Notes: a model not told the origin generated them from the letters alone. A stretch of DNA of 64,000 bases from CALBPI01 sp045110335 (GCA_045110335.1 JBGCGB010000020.1:53483-117482), one strand, 5' to 3'; shown: positions 27,008-36,299, counted from the first letter of the stretch. Translations and numbers: made by a program.

Positions 27008-27583
27008 TCAAACAGAAAGTGGTGCGACGCCAATCAACCACAAATGGAGTTTCAGCGCGACAGCGAAGTAGAGCACCAAACCGATCGCCACAGCGATGAA
27101 ATCGTTGGCCGGGTTCTTCGGCAGCGTTATTGACGCGCGAGGAGCGCGTCGTTTCAGGGAGATGCGATCAGCAACGGCCCAGGCCAGGAAGCTGCCAAAT
27201 AGGATGATATCCGCGAGCATGCCGTTGGCCAGGAGATGCGCGAGCGCCCATAGTTTGACCGACACCAGCATCGGGTGCTTGAGCTTGTCCTTGATCTTGC
27301 CTGGGAAATAGGCGGCGACCAAAAACACGAAGGTTGGCAACATCAAAACCGCGACCAAATGACGAGTCCATGCTGGAGGCAGCCAAACGATGACAGGATC
27401 CAGTCGAGCCACAGCATAGCCTTTCACGATTAGTATCAGACCAATCACAGCGACAATGCCGTAGAGTGCACGCCACCCCAGATCACCGAAGCGCAGTGCC
27501 CAAGCGTCCCGTTTAGCGGGTGCAAAAATCGCCAAAGAATGGCCGCCAAGAAATAGCACCAAACCTAAAATTAGCATCGTCAT
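27008..27583 (-). CDS. NnrU-family membrane protein
   Basis: This 191-residue protein has six hydrophobic helices and NnrU landmarks: LFLGGHSLAIFAP at the start, a PPAWTRHLVAVLMLP helix and KHPMLVSVKLWALAHLLANG mid-protein. NnrU is linked to denitrification in some bacteria and is related to the isoprenylcysteine methyltransferase-like fold, but its activity is unproven. No denitrification gene is present in this window, so the name is a family label only. Confidence 0.88.
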   Translation of the reverse strand: MTMLILGLVLFLGGHSLAIFAPAKRDAWALRFGDLGWRALYGIVAVIGLILIVKGYAVARLDPVIVWLPPAWTRHLVAVLMLPTFVFLVAAYFPGKIKDKLKHPMLVSVKLWALAHLLANGMLADIILFGSFLAWAVADRISLKRRAPRASITLPKNPANDFIAVAIGLVLYFAVALKLHLWLIGVAPLSV

Positions 27584-27618
27584 TTTGATTTACCTCTGCC
27601 CAACACTATACCCGGATG

Positions 27619-29115
27619 TCAGGTGACGTCACGTCGGCGACCAAACAACAACGTCATATTGTAACGTCGGCTCAGGAATTCATCGGCGAAGCGGATATCG
27701 TCAGTCTTGTGGAACAGGTTCGAGTTGAAGATCACAATCCGATTAGCTTTGTGAGGAATGCGTACCGGGTCCTGTAACGAGCTACCGAGGTGCGCCTTCA
27801 TCGCTTCTGTATCGTTATTGAACTTGTCGAAGTCCCAATCCAGAGGTGCTTCTTTACGATATACAAGTAGTCCACCATGTTCCGCATCCAGATTGGCCTC
27901 ATTCTCGGCGATCCAGAAGTTGCAATTCACGGCGGCTGCATCGGCATGCATCGCGATGCCGTTTAATGCTGCGCCATATTTATAGCCCCACGCTTGCGTC
28001 AGCGGGAATGTACCGAAGATGCCCGGTAGTGCCTGTTTGAGCTGCTGAGCGATGCCCAGTGTTAATGCATTGGCAAAGCCGTCGGTCAGATAGGCGCCCA
28101 AATAATTGCGCCGTAAATCATGCCAGATGGTCGCTTCCCGGCAGAATTCGCGTAATGCGCTTAATGCGTAAGGTGTTAGGAACTGATCAACGACCACCAT
28201 TTGCGGCGATCCATTGTGGTATTCGGATTCCAAGGCATGAACGTCTAGGTTCGGGTTGATCAACGGCTCATCGGTATCGGTGATCGCCGGTACTGAGATG
28301 GGGCGGTTGTGATAACGACCGAGCACCTGCCAATGTGTTTTCCAATGATGTTTGGGGTGACGTACGTTAAACGCCTCATCCTCGGGCAAGTCGTCCGGCA
28401 AGTCATTCAGCACCAAAGGCAGTGCATCGAGTAGGTCTTGTGTATTGGCGGGTAATTTTCCTAATTGCTGCAAATAGGCCAGTTGTTCATGGTCCATTTT
28501 GATCTTGAACTTTGAGCTGAGCGTTTCGGTATCCGGCAGCGGCGGGAGCTGATCGGATGTTTCGATCATCGCTGCGGTGCCGCGGCGAGCAGCGCAAAGT
28601 GCTGAAAAACTGTTGATGGCTTTTCGGAGGTCATTGTCGGCCAGTTGCAGCAAAGCCAGATTGCCAAGTGCATCATGGTTGTTCGGGTTCAGCGCTACGG
28701 CGCGCTCATAGGCTTCGGTAGCCAACTTCAGGTCGCCGTGTTTTTCGCCAAGCACACCGAGATTAAAATGAATCTTGTCGTTGTCCGGTTGCACCTTTGC
28801 GGCGCGTTGCAATGCTGCTATCGCCGCCGGTGTTTCACCGCGTAGCTGATGCGCCTGTACCAATAGTGCCAGTGCCTCGAAACCCTTTGGATTGGATTGC
28901 TCAGCACGCTGCGCATAGTGCAGACAGGCGTCTGCATGACCGGCTACTGCCGCGATCTGCGCAAGCGCACACGATGCCTGATAGTGCATCGGGTCAATCT
29001 GGACCACTTGTTGTAAAACGGCAGCGACCTGATCGGGCCTGCCGCCGCGTTGCAAATTAGCAGCACGTTGCATGAGCAGTGAAACTTGCTGGTTGTTGGG
29101 GTCTGAGTCAGTCAT
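27619..29115 (-). CDS. TPR protein with C-terminal 2OG-Fe(II) oxygenase-like domain
   Basis: The protein has 498 residues. The N-terminal ~170 residues form about four to five TPR units (for example GKHGDLKLATEAYERAVALNPNNHDALGNLALLQ-type helices), and residues ~290-495 look like a 2-oxoglutarate/iron oxygenase. The iron triad is probably HAD (in AMHADAAAVN) plus the His of NSNLFHKTDD, with a downstream Arg (SRRYNMTLLFG) for 2-oxoglutarate. Related proteins hydroxylate protein or peptide substrates. It is divergent from the TonB receptor, sharing the gap that carries palindrome D. Confidence 0.82.
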   Translation of the reverse strand: MTDSDPNNQQVSLLMQRAANLQRGGRPDQVAAVLQQVVQIDPMHYQASCALAQIAAVAGHADACLHYAQRAEQSNPKGFEALALLVQAHQLRGETPAAIAALQRAAKVQPDNDKIHFNLGVLGEKHGDLKLATEAYERAVALNPNNHDALGNLALLQLADNDLRKAINSFSALCAARRGTAAMIETSDQLPPLPDTETLSSKFKIKMDHEQLAYLQQLGKLPANTQDLLDALPLVLNDLPDDLPEDEAFNVRHPKHHWKTHWQVLGRYHNRPISVPAITDTDEPLINPNLDVHALESEYHNGSPQMVVVDQFLTPYALSALREFCREATIWHDLRRNYLGAYLTDGFANALTLGIAQQLKQALPGIFGTFPLTQAWGYKYGAALNGIAMHADAAAVNCNFWIAENEANLDAEHGGLLVYRKEAPLDWDFDKFNNDTEAMKAHLGSSLQDPVRIPHKANRIVIFNSNLFHKTDDIRFADEFLSRRYNMTLLFGRRRDVT

Positions 29116-29212
29116 TTATAGATTATGCCAGAGTGAGTTGAAGACGCGGAGGCTGGCGTTTCTCGGCATGTTGCGATAGAGCAACAAAGGGCAAGAGTTG
29201 CGAAAACGCATA

Positions 29213-29232
29213 ATGCTATAGCATTATATCTA
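29213..29232. promoter_or_regulatory. operator-like site D upstream of TonB receptor
   Basis: ATGCTATA-GCAT-TATATCTA matches site A in seven of eight positions on the left and five of eight on the right. A perfect 18-bp palindrome (ATAATGCTATAGCATTAT, 29211-29228) overlaps it. It lies 67 bp before the receptor start. Confidence 0.5.
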
Positions 29233-29299
29233 CTGAACGATGAACGGGGCATCGTTAAATCCATTGCTGAAACCCAAATGAATTACTTAGGGGCTACTT

Positions 29300-31489
29300 A
29301 TGACTGATCGATCTTTGAACAGGGGGCGCCATTGGATATGCGCGGTCTCCGGTGCCTTGCTGGCCTTGCCAAGCATCGCAAGCGCACAGCTGGAAGAAAT
29401 TGTCGTGACCGCGGAGCGGCGCGAGGCTTCCATTCAGGACGTGCCGGTCGCGGTGAGTGCGTACAACGAGGCGCTACTGGAAAAATTACAAATTCAAGAA
29501 ACACTGGATCTTGTCAATGTAGTTCCCAACCTTTTCGGCGGGAACAACACCGGCCTGGGTACCGCGAACATGTACTATTTGCGTGCGCAAGGTAACGATG
29601 AATCCATCGCTACATTTGATCCGCCCGTTGGTAGTTACATCGATGACGTCTATGTGTCGCGTCAAAATGCCAACAATTTCGCTTTTTTTGATGTAGATCG
29701 CATCGAAGTTCTGCGCGGTCCGCAGGGCACGCTTTTTGGTCGTAACACCACCGGTGGCGCAGTCAACATTGTGTTGCGCAAACCGTCGGCTGAGGGCGGT
29801 GGTTTTATCGAGGCTGCCTATGGTCGATTTAACGAGTACATGCTGCGTGGCACCGTCGACTTGCCTGTATCAGAAACGGTATTGACGAAATTTTCAGCCT
29901 ATTACGTGCAGAACGATGGTTGGCTCGAAAACACCGCAGTGAATGATGATTTCAATGATCGTGACAGCAAAGGCTTCAGAGCCGCGGTGCGATTCATCCC
30001 AAACGATGAGTTTACGTGGGATCTAAGCGTAGATTTCCTCGATGACACAGAGAGTTCGGCTCGCGGAGCGCTTCAGGGCGATGATCGCGTGACAGATACG
30101 ATCCTGCCGAATGGCCTCCCGGCTGCTGCACTATCACTTATCAATTTCCAGCCTCAACCGGTCACTCAAAAAGCGCCAGGCTACGGTAACTTCACCGAGT
30201 CCCTGAGCGTCATCTCGAACATGGAGATGCTGATCGGCGAAGGTACCGGAAATCTGATATTGGGTTATCGGAATCTGGAGCAGAAGTTCCTGCTCAACTT
30301 CCCTGGCGGCGCTCCAGTCAGCGACGATTTCTTCTGGATCGACAATGACGGCGAGCACAAGCAACTCACCGCTGAGTTCAAATACAACGTGTCATTGATG
30401 GACGACAAGCTGGATCTCGTGACTGGCGTGTTCGTGATGGATGAAGACAACTCTACGAACTTCGCTGACTACCTGTTTGGCGGTTCGTTCCTGTTGGCTG
30501 ATCGTATCCTAGATAACTCGACCAAGGGTTGGGCCCTCTTCGCACAAGGCGACTTCCGCGTTTCCGAAAAAGGCACGGTAACGCTCGGTTTGCGCTACAC
30601 CGACGAGAAGAAGGAAATAGCGCTTCAAGACAACACGGTTTTCCAAGCGCTCACCACAGAGAATTTGCTCGCCGCCGGTGTGCCACTAGCGCAAGAAGAG
30701 TCGATTGTTACGCCACGTATCGCATACACGTATGACTTTAATGATGACGTGATGGCTTATGTATCGGCAACGAGAGGCTTCAAAGGTGGCGGCTGGAATG
30801 CGCGTGGCACCAGTGCGGTTTCATTCCAACCATTTGGCCCTGAAACGCTTTGGTCCTATGAAGCCGGGATGCGGGGAGATTTTTGGGACGACAAGCTGCG
30901 TCTAAACGCAACGCTTTTCTCAACCGATCTTGAAGACTTGCAAACTACGGCGGCAACGCCAACCGGCGCTTTCCTGACAACCAATGCCGGTGGACTCGAT
31001 GTCACTGGTTTGGAATTGGAAATTACTTACGTGCCGACCGATTGGTGGGATATTTTCCTCTTCGCTGGTTTCCAGGATGCGAAGTACACCGATCTTCCGG
31101 CGGGTTGTGTCACACCGAACACCAGTATTGCGGCGTTTGACGTTAACTGTAATGTTGCGGACCCCAAGCGTTCTCCGGATACAACAGTGACACTCGGTAC
31201 GACATTGGATTTCCCAATGCCGGCATTTGGAGCGTCATTGCAGCCAACAGCATCGATTCGCTACATTGGCGAGAACGTGACGGGTACCGTTCAGCAGGGT
31301 CTGAATGACCCTGAGGTCATCGTCAATGCCGGTGTCTCACTCGTTGATGATGATGGCATCTGGTCATTGACGGCTGAGTGTAATAACTGTTCTGACGAAG
31401 AGTACACAACGTCGTTCTTGTTTGTGCCTTACTTCACCGAGCCGATGAACTGGCAAGTCCGGTTCCGCTACAACTTCCTCGGTAAATAA
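29300..31489 (+). CDS. TonB-dependent outer-membrane receptor
   Basis: This 729-residue protein has a signal peptide (about 1-29, ending ASA) followed directly by a TonB-box-like LEEIVVTAERREASIQDVPVAVS. The plug domain follows (IEVLRGPQGTLFGRNTTGGAVN near residues 130-155), then a 22-strand-like barrel ending in the aromatic-terminated strand WQVRFRYNFLGK. The ligand cannot be read from sequence, but this subtype imports organic compounds as often as iron chelates. Palindrome D in its promoter links it to the catabolic genes as the outer-membrane uptake step. Confidence 0.95.
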   Translation: MTDRSLNRGRHWICAVSGALLALPSIASAQLEEIVVTAERREASIQDVPVAVSAYNEALLEKLQIQETLDLVNVVPNLFGGNNTGLGTANMYYLRAQGNDESIATFDPPVGSYIDDVYVSRQNANNFAFFDVDRIEVLRGPQGTLFGRNTTGGAVNIVLRKPSAEGGGFIEAAYGRFNEYMLRGTVDLPVSETVLTKFSAYYVQNDGWLENTAVNDDFNDRDSKGFRAAVRFIPNDEFTWDLSVDFLDDTESSARGALQGDDRVTDTILPNGLPAAALSLINFQPQPVTQKAPGYGNFTESLSVISNMEMLIGEGTGNLILGYRNLEQKFLLNFPGGAPVSDDFFWIDNDGEHKQLTAEFKYNVSLMDDKLDLVTGVFVMDEDNSTNFADYLFGGSFLLADRILDNSTKGWALFAQGDFRVSEKGTVTLGLRYTDEKKEIALQDNTVFQALTTENLLAAGVPLAQEESIVTPRIAYTYDFNDDVMAYVSATRGFKGGGWNARGTSAVSFQPFGPETLWSYEAGMRGDFWDDKLRLNATLFSTDLEDLQTTAATPTGAFLTTNAGGLDVTGLELEITYVPTDWWDIFLFAGFQDAKYTDLPAGCVTPNTSIAAFDVNCNVADPKRSPDTTVTLGTTLDFPMPAFGASLQPTASIRYIGENVTGTVQQGLNDPEVIVNAGVSLVDDDGIWSLTAECNNCSDEEYTTSFLFVPYFTEPMNWQVRFRYNFLGK

Positions 31490-31510
31490 AGGCCGGATAA
31501 CACTGAGCTC

Positions 31511-31548
31511 AAAGCCGCGATCCTGAAATAGGGTCGCGGCTTTTTTTT
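31511..31548 (+). terminator. Rho-independent terminator after TonB receptor
   Basis: AAGCCGCGATCC pairs (one G-U) with GGGTCGCGGCTT, followed by eight T residues ending at 31548. The next gene starts 12 bases later, so its ribosome site follows directly. Confidence 0.9.
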
Positions 31549-31559
31549 GGAGATTGGTC

Positions 31560-32063
31560 ATGAAAAATGTCTTACAAGTTTTTTTGGCAAGCGCTGTGCT
31601 GATAAGTGGCTGTGCGACGATGCCGGATCAAGGTGCGCAGTCTTATGACGACGAACAGGCAATTCGCGCGCATGCGGACGCCTGGTTAACGCACTATTTG
31701 GCCGGAGACATCGATGCGTTGATGGCTTTGTACGAACCGGATGCTGTTGTGGCGTTGCATGATCAGCCGGTGCTTCGCGGTAAGAAAGCTATCCGGGCCT
31801 ACTTTGCACCGGGTATGGGCAAGGCTGATGTCATCTTCAAATTGAACATTGAGAAAATTGATGTCAGTGGAAATCGCGCCTGGCTTGTTAGCCAGTATTG
31901 GCTGCAGTCCACCGATAAGGTCAGCGGATATGTTTATGAGGATGCTGGTCGTTCTTTGATTGTTTACAGAAAAGGAAATGATGGGCGATGGCGTATGGTG
32001 GCCGATATCGATAACAATACGCCGGACGTGACGATGGACATGATGCCGGTTGATTCGTACTAA
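31560..32063 (+). CDS. SnoaL/DUF4440-like lipoprotein
   Basis: This 167-residue protein starts at ATG 31560, with GGAGA seven bases upstream. A lipobox (VLISGCATM) is followed by an NTF2-like domain: AIRAHADAWLTHYLAGDIDALMALYEPDAV, with a C-terminal beta sheet ending RWRMVADIDNN. The fold covers ketosteroid isomerases and polyketide cyclases, but also many non-enzymatic binding proteins. It sits right behind the receptor terminator and may be read partly through it. Function unknown. Confidence 0.82.
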   Translation: MKNVLQVFLASAVLISGCATMPDQGAQSYDDEQAIRAHADAWLTHYLAGDIDALMALYEPDAVVALHDQPVLRGKKAIRAYFAPGMGKADVIFKLNIEKIDVSGNRAWLVSQYWLQSTDKVSGYVYEDAGRSLIVYRKGNDGRWRMVADIDNNTPDVTMDMMPVDSY

Positions 32064-32098
32064 GATTGCCGGGTTGGGGAGTCTTAGCTGAGCTTGTT

Positions 32099-33682
32099 TT
32101 AGCTGCGCAATATTTCGCGCGCCGCGTTGTGCCCGGGGACACCAGTCACGCCACCTCCCGGATGTGCGCCGCTGCCGCACAAGTACAGTCCTGATAGCGG
32201 CATCTTGTACGCAGCCAGTCCCAATGTGGGTCGTGCGCTGAACAGTTGGTTGGTGTTCAGTTTTCCGTGAAAGATGTCGCCGCCGGTTAGCCCGAGTTTT
32301 TGCTCGAGGTCTTCCGGTGTTAGCGCTTGAAATCCGAGCACGCTCGATTTGAACCCCGGCGCATGATGGTCCACCGTGTCGATCATCAGTGCGGCTACCT
32401 CGTCGCGGTGCTCGGACCAACGACGGCCGCCATCCAGGGTGGGACTTACATGTTGGCAGAAAAGGCTGGCGACATGCTTACCGGACGGCGCTAGCGAGTC
32501 ATCGAGTGTGCTGGGTATGAGCATTTCAACGATCGGTTTTTTGGACCACCCGAATCGTCTGGCATCGAAGTACGCTTCTTCCATGTATTGGAGCGTTGGC
32601 GCAATGATAATGCCGGATGACAGATGAGCGCCTTCGCCTGGGCGTGCGGTAAACGAGGGCAAACGATCAAGCGCTACATTCATGCGAAAGGTACCTGATC
32701 CATACTCGGTGGCGGATATTCGCTCGTGTACGTCCAGACCAATGTCTTCAACATCGCAGAGGTCCAGTAGCAAGTGTTTGGGCGTGACATTGGCGGCTAA
32801 CTTGCGGCAAAAGATGCGTTCGCCATTGATCAGTTCTACGCCTGATACTTGCTTGTCTTTTGAGAGCACGCTGGCGACTGTTGCGTCGCATCGAATAGTG
32901 ACGCCTTCGGCTTTGGCGCTGGCGGCCATCGCTTGCGTAATGGCACCCATGCCGCCAATCGCATGTCCCCATGCGCCACTGACGCCATTCGTCTCGCCGA
33001 AGACATGGTGGAGTAATACATAGGCACTGCCATTCTCATAGGGTGAGGCAAAGTTACCGACGACGGCATCGAAACCGAACAGCGCCTGCACATGCGGATT
33101 TTCGAACCACTGTTCAAGCACCGAAGCGGCACTGCGAGTAAACAAGTCGAAAACGGCGTGTTTGGTTGCTTCCGGCCAGCGTGCGGCAGTCATCGCGAAC
33201 TGGCCACTCCGCCACCACTCTCGTAAGCCGCCACTCGCGTTGGGCGGCGTGATGAGCAACTGGCTGCGCAGCGCATTTGCTGCCAACTCAAGCCACGCGT
33301 AATAGTCGGGTAATCGTGCTGCATCTTTTTCGGAAAATTGACGAAACGCTGCTTGCGTTTCCGCGGTGGATTTTCCCGTCAGAAGGTAGCGATCTTGATC
33401 CAGTGGCAAAAAATTGCCCGCGGGGCGTGAAACGATGTCGAGTCCATGCTCATGCAATGACAGATCGCGAATAATCTTGGGATTCAAAAGACTGACGGTG
33501 TAACTGGCCAATGAGTTTCGAAAACCGGGATGGAAAGTCTCGGTGACAGCGGCGCCACCAACGACTTCGCGACGCTCCAGTACCAGCACCTTGCGGCCTG
33601 CGCGAGCGAGATATGCCGCACAAGTTAGCCCATTGTGACCACCACCGATGACGACAACATCCCAAATCTCTGCCTGGTTCAT
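32099..33682 (-). CDS. FAD-dependent oxidoreductase, CrtI/PYROXD2-like
   Basis: This 527-residue protein begins with a dinucleotide-binding DVVVIGGGHNGLTCAAYLARAG and the VLERREVVGGAA motif of the phytoene-desaturase/amine-oxidase family; the C-terminus has the second FAD contact (LYLCGSGAHPGGGVTGVPGHNAA). This is the COG1233-type group that includes PYROXD2. Members desaturate or isomerise carotenoid-like or other hydrophobic substrates, but many have no assigned substrate. No carotenoid genes are nearby. It is convergent with the SnoaL-like lipoprotein. Confidence 0.9.
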   Translation of the reverse strand: MNQAEIWDVVVIGGGHNGLTCAAYLARAGRKVLVLERREVVGGAAVTETFHPGFRNSLASYTVSLLNPKIIRDLSLHEHGLDIVSRPAGNFLPLDQDRYLLTGKSTAETQAAFRQFSEKDAARLPDYYAWLELAANALRSQLLITPPNASGGLREWWRSGQFAMTAARWPEATKHAVFDLFTRSAASVLEQWFENPHVQALFGFDAVVGNFASPYENGSAYVLLHHVFGETNGVSGAWGHAIGGMGAITQAMAASAKAEGVTIRCDATVASVLSKDKQVSGVELINGERIFCRKLAANVTPKHLLLDLCDVEDIGLDVHERISATEYGSGTFRMNVALDRLPSFTARPGEGAHLSSGIIIAPTLQYMEEAYFDARRFGWSKKPIVEMLIPSTLDDSLAPSGKHVASLFCQHVSPTLDGGRRWSEHRDEVAALMIDTVDHHAPGFKSSVLGFQALTPEDLEQKLGLTGGDIFHGKLNTNQLFSARPTLGLAAYKMPLSGLYLCGSGAHPGGGVTGVPGHNAAREILRS

Positions 33683-33820
33683 AGTTTTCAGCCCAAAATT
33701 AGGGTAACAAAAGAAATTAGCCGAGAAACAATCGGCATAAATACGAGTAGAATAAGCACTTATCGGCTATTCTGCACACGATCGCAAGGACGGAAGCGGT
33801 GTATAAACCTGCGGTGACAG

Positions 33821-35092
33821 ATGGAAATTGATGCCAACAACAAGTATCAAGCAATCAGCGTTAGTCGACTAGAAATCGGTATGTACGTCGCGGAGCTAGA
33901 CCGTCCGTGGAAAGAAACCCCTTTCCAGTACAAAGGTTTCGAAATTCTTAGCATGAGCGAAATCGATTTGTTGCAGCAGCACTGCGACACGGTTTTTGTT
34001 GATCCCGGACACGTCAGCACGTTGGGTACGAATCGTCAGCGCGTTGTTGTGCGTGAGTCCGCAGCAGCACAAATTGAGGCGCAGCGTTTGCGCTTGTTGG
34101 GACAGCTGACCGATAGCGACGCCCATGACTATTCGGATACCCGACGCCCGAAGCAGGACGCGAAGGCGGCCACTAAGGCTTTCAATCATGCGCGTGCAGC
34201 AACTGAGCGATTGTTCCATGCGATCTCGACCGGCAAACCGGTGGAAGCACCCCACTGTCGTGGCGTTGTAGAACCGCTGGTGAAATGTACGCTGGCTAAT
34301 CCCGATGCGATGGCGTGGCTTACGTTCATTAACAAGAGCGATCCGCAGCGTCACGATCGAAGAATTTCGACCGCGGTATGGGCGAGCATTTTTGCGCGCT
34401 ACTTGGGGATGACGCCGCCCGCTGTTCTCGATGTCGCGACGGGCGGTCTGCTGCTGGATATCGGATTCACGCGGATTGCCTCTTCTCTGCAAACGCACGA
34501 TGGGTTGTTCGCCGGACGTGAACGCCTCGCAATGCAGTCCCATGTGCGGCTCGGATTTGAAATGCTTGGGCGTATTCCCGGTATTACTGATCGTATCTTC
34601 CAAATGCAGCGTCAACATCATGAGCGGATTGACGGCAGTGGTTATCCGCGTCAGTTGAAGGGTGAGGCGATCGGCGCTTACGGCAGCATGGCGGCAATTG
34701 TGGATTGCTATGATGCGATGATAACCGATACGCCGTATCGTCCGGCGTTGTCTTCCGCGGCGGCCATTACCGAACTTAACAGTCTTGTTGATACCCACTT
34801 CCCGCGGTTGCACGTTCAGTGTTTTGTGCAATCATTGGGCATGTTCCCGAGTGGCAGTATTGTCCAATTGAATACCGGCGAAGTAGCCATTGTGATTGAG
34901 CAGGATTCGCGTCATCGCTTGCGTCCTGTCGTGCTCGTTGTTTGTAACGACGCGCAAGAAAGGCTGGAAAAGCCTTACAAGATGAAGCTCGTTAGTATGA
35001 ATCGTGACGCCAACGATGAGAATTCAATCTGGATTGATCGCGGCCATCCCACCGGGACTTATGGCATTCACCCACAGCGCTACTTTGAGTAG
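33821..35092 (+). CDS. DUF3391/HD-GYP-type protein with altered HD motif
   Basis: The protein has 423 residues. The N-terminal ~120 residues match DUF3391 (VSRLEIGMYVAELDRPWKETPFQYKGF). The C-terminal half is HD-GYP-like: RHDRRIS, SHVRLGFEML, HHERIDGSGYP and DCYDAM are intact, but the HD pair in the expected LLHDIGK reads LLLDIGF, losing a metal-binding His. It may therefore bind rather than hydrolyse c-di-GMP. The stop directly abuts the start of the L,D-transpeptidase gene (0 bases), suggesting a shared role at the cell envelope. Confidence 0.88.
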   Translation: MEIDANNKYQAISVSRLEIGMYVAELDRPWKETPFQYKGFEILSMSEIDLLQQHCDTVFVDPGHVSTLGTNRQRVVVRESAAAQIEAQRLRLLGQLTDSDAHDYSDTRRPKQDAKAATKAFNHARAATERLFHAISTGKPVEAPHCRGVVEPLVKCTLANPDAMAWLTFINKSDPQRHDRRISTAVWASIFARYLGMTPPAVLDVATGGLLLDIGFTRIASSLQTHDGLFAGRERLAMQSHVRLGFEMLGRIPGITDRIFQMQRQHHERIDGSGYPRQLKGEAIGAYGSMAAIVDCYDAMITDTPYRPALSSAAAITELNSLVDTHFPRLHVQCFVQSLGMFPSGSIVQLNTGEVAIVIEQDSRHRLRPVVLVVCNDAQERLEKPYKMKLVSMNRDANDENSIWIDRGHPTGTYGIHPQRYFE

Positions 35093-36268
35093 ATGTCTTT
35101 GCTAAATATCAGGTCGGGTTTTGTCGCCCTGACGATTGCCGTGACTTTGCTTTTTGCTACGGCGCGATCCGCTGAGGCGGATGAGGCGACGATGTCTGTT
35201 CTGATGGACAGTGTGCTTGCCGGCGACGCATCAGATGCTGCTTTAGCCGCACGAGCAGCAGCGGATCGGGGCGGCGATCGTTTGCTGGGTCAGTTGGCGA
35301 TTGAGCTCGAGGATTTGGTGCGGGGAGACTATGCGACTCGCGGTAACCGTTCTTTTTCCGATCTAAAGCCATTTTGGCAACAGGCGCGCGCGCGCTGGGT
35401 AGCTGCTCGACAGCCCGCCAAGGGCGCTACGCTACCATCAAATATTCTCAAGTTGCCGAGTTCCGTACAGACCGTATTCAGCATTGATGCCGGACAGTCT
35501 ACGGGTTGGTTGTTGAAACGGGATCTTCAGGGCAATTGGTTTGTGGCTGATGCCTATTATCTGTCCGTTGGCGCTGCCGGTGTCGACAAGTTTCGGCGTG
35601 GTGATCGTCGAACACCGCTAGGCGTCTACTGGATTGTTGAAGAGCTGGATAGCACGCGACTACCACCGCGCTATGGCGTGCGCGTTTTCCCAATCGATTA
35701 TCCGAATGCCTTGGACGAACACCAATCACGTAAAGGTGACGGGATCTGGATTCACGGGATTGATCCGGACAATAACATTAGGCCACCGCAGGATACGGAT
35801 GGCTGTATCGCACTCGTCAATGAGCGTATTCTGAGTCTGGGTGAAGCGCTATCGCCGAGGGAAACGCCGGTGATTGTCGCCAGGTCTTTGAGTTGGCAGG
35901 ACCGCCCTCGACCGGATGCGGTTCTCAACGAGATCGAACGGCGTTTAAGTGACTGGCGCACAGCGCTTACAGCGGGCGACGTTGATCGTTATCTCTCCGT
36001 GTTTGCAGACGACTACAGCCGTTTCGGTCTGCCGCCGTCACAATGGCGTGCGAGTCGACGGGCAGCGCTGCGCTCCAATCCTGTTCAATCCGTAACGATT
36101 AATGAGCTAGCGGTATTGCTTGCCGATAGCGACAGCAAGATCTATGTCACGCGCTTCCGGCAAGTGATTTCCAGGGCAGGCGCCGATCCCGTAACTGTCT
36201 TACGGCGTTTCTATTGGCAAGCCGATGCTGAAGGTCGATTTAGGATCATCGCAGAGCAAAACGGCTGA
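35093..36268 (+). CDS. L,D-transpeptidase (YkuD) with C-terminal NTF2-like domain
   Basis: This 391-residue protein has a signal peptide (about 1-29, ending AEA). The YkuD catalytic core is at about residues 125-265, with GDGIWIHGID and the nucleophile region DTDGCIALVNERI, so the Cys and His are present. Residues ~275-390 form a SnoaL/NTF2-like module (LSDWRTALTAGDVDRYLSVFADDYSRFG). This architecture (YkuD plus NTF2-like) fits the YafK/ErfK-like group that cleaves or forms 3-3 cross-links and protein anchors. It is probably co-transcribed with the HD-GYP gene and ends at a terminator. Confidence 0.9.
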   Translation: MSLLNIRSGFVALTIAVTLLFATARSAEADEATMSVLMDSVLAGDASDAALAARAAADRGGDRLLGQLAIELEDLVRGDYATRGNRSFSDLKPFWQQARARWVAARQPAKGATLPSNILKLPSSVQTVFSIDAGQSTGWLLKRDLQGNWFVADAYYLSVGAAGVDKFRRGDRRTPLGVYWIVEELDSTRLPPRYGVRVFPIDYPNALDEHQSRKGDGIWIHGIDPDNNIRPPQDTDGCIALVNERILSLGEALSPRETPVIVARSLSWQDRPRPDAVLNEIERRLSDWRTALTAGDVDRYLSVFADDYSRFGLPPSQWRASRRAALRSNPVQSVTINELAVLLADSDSKIYVTRFRQVISRAGADPVTVLRRFYWQADAEGRFRIIAEQNG

Positions 36269-36299
36269 GATCCTTTCGAATCCCAGCCGTCTGTTTTTT
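36261..36299 (+). terminator. Rho-independent terminator
   Basis: ACGGCTG (36261-36267) pairs with CAGCCGT (36284-36290), with internal GAT/ATC pairing, followed by a T-run at 36294-36299. It overlaps the end of the L,D-transpeptidase gene. Confidence 0.8.

Noticed and set aside
29211..29228. ATAATGCTATAGCATTAT as a transcription terminator
   Set aside because: It has no T-tract and lies in a divergent promoter gap, so an operator is more likely.
31686..32420. Frame of 244 codons on the - strand across the SnoaL lipoprotein and FAD oxidoreductase genes
   Set aside because: It overlaps two better-supported genes on both strands and starts inside the coding part of one of them.
33896..34831. 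Frame of 311 codons on the - strand opposite the HD-GYP gene
   Set aside because: It is antisense to a recognised protein, and its translation is rich in His, Arg and Thr with no motif, typical of a shadow frame.
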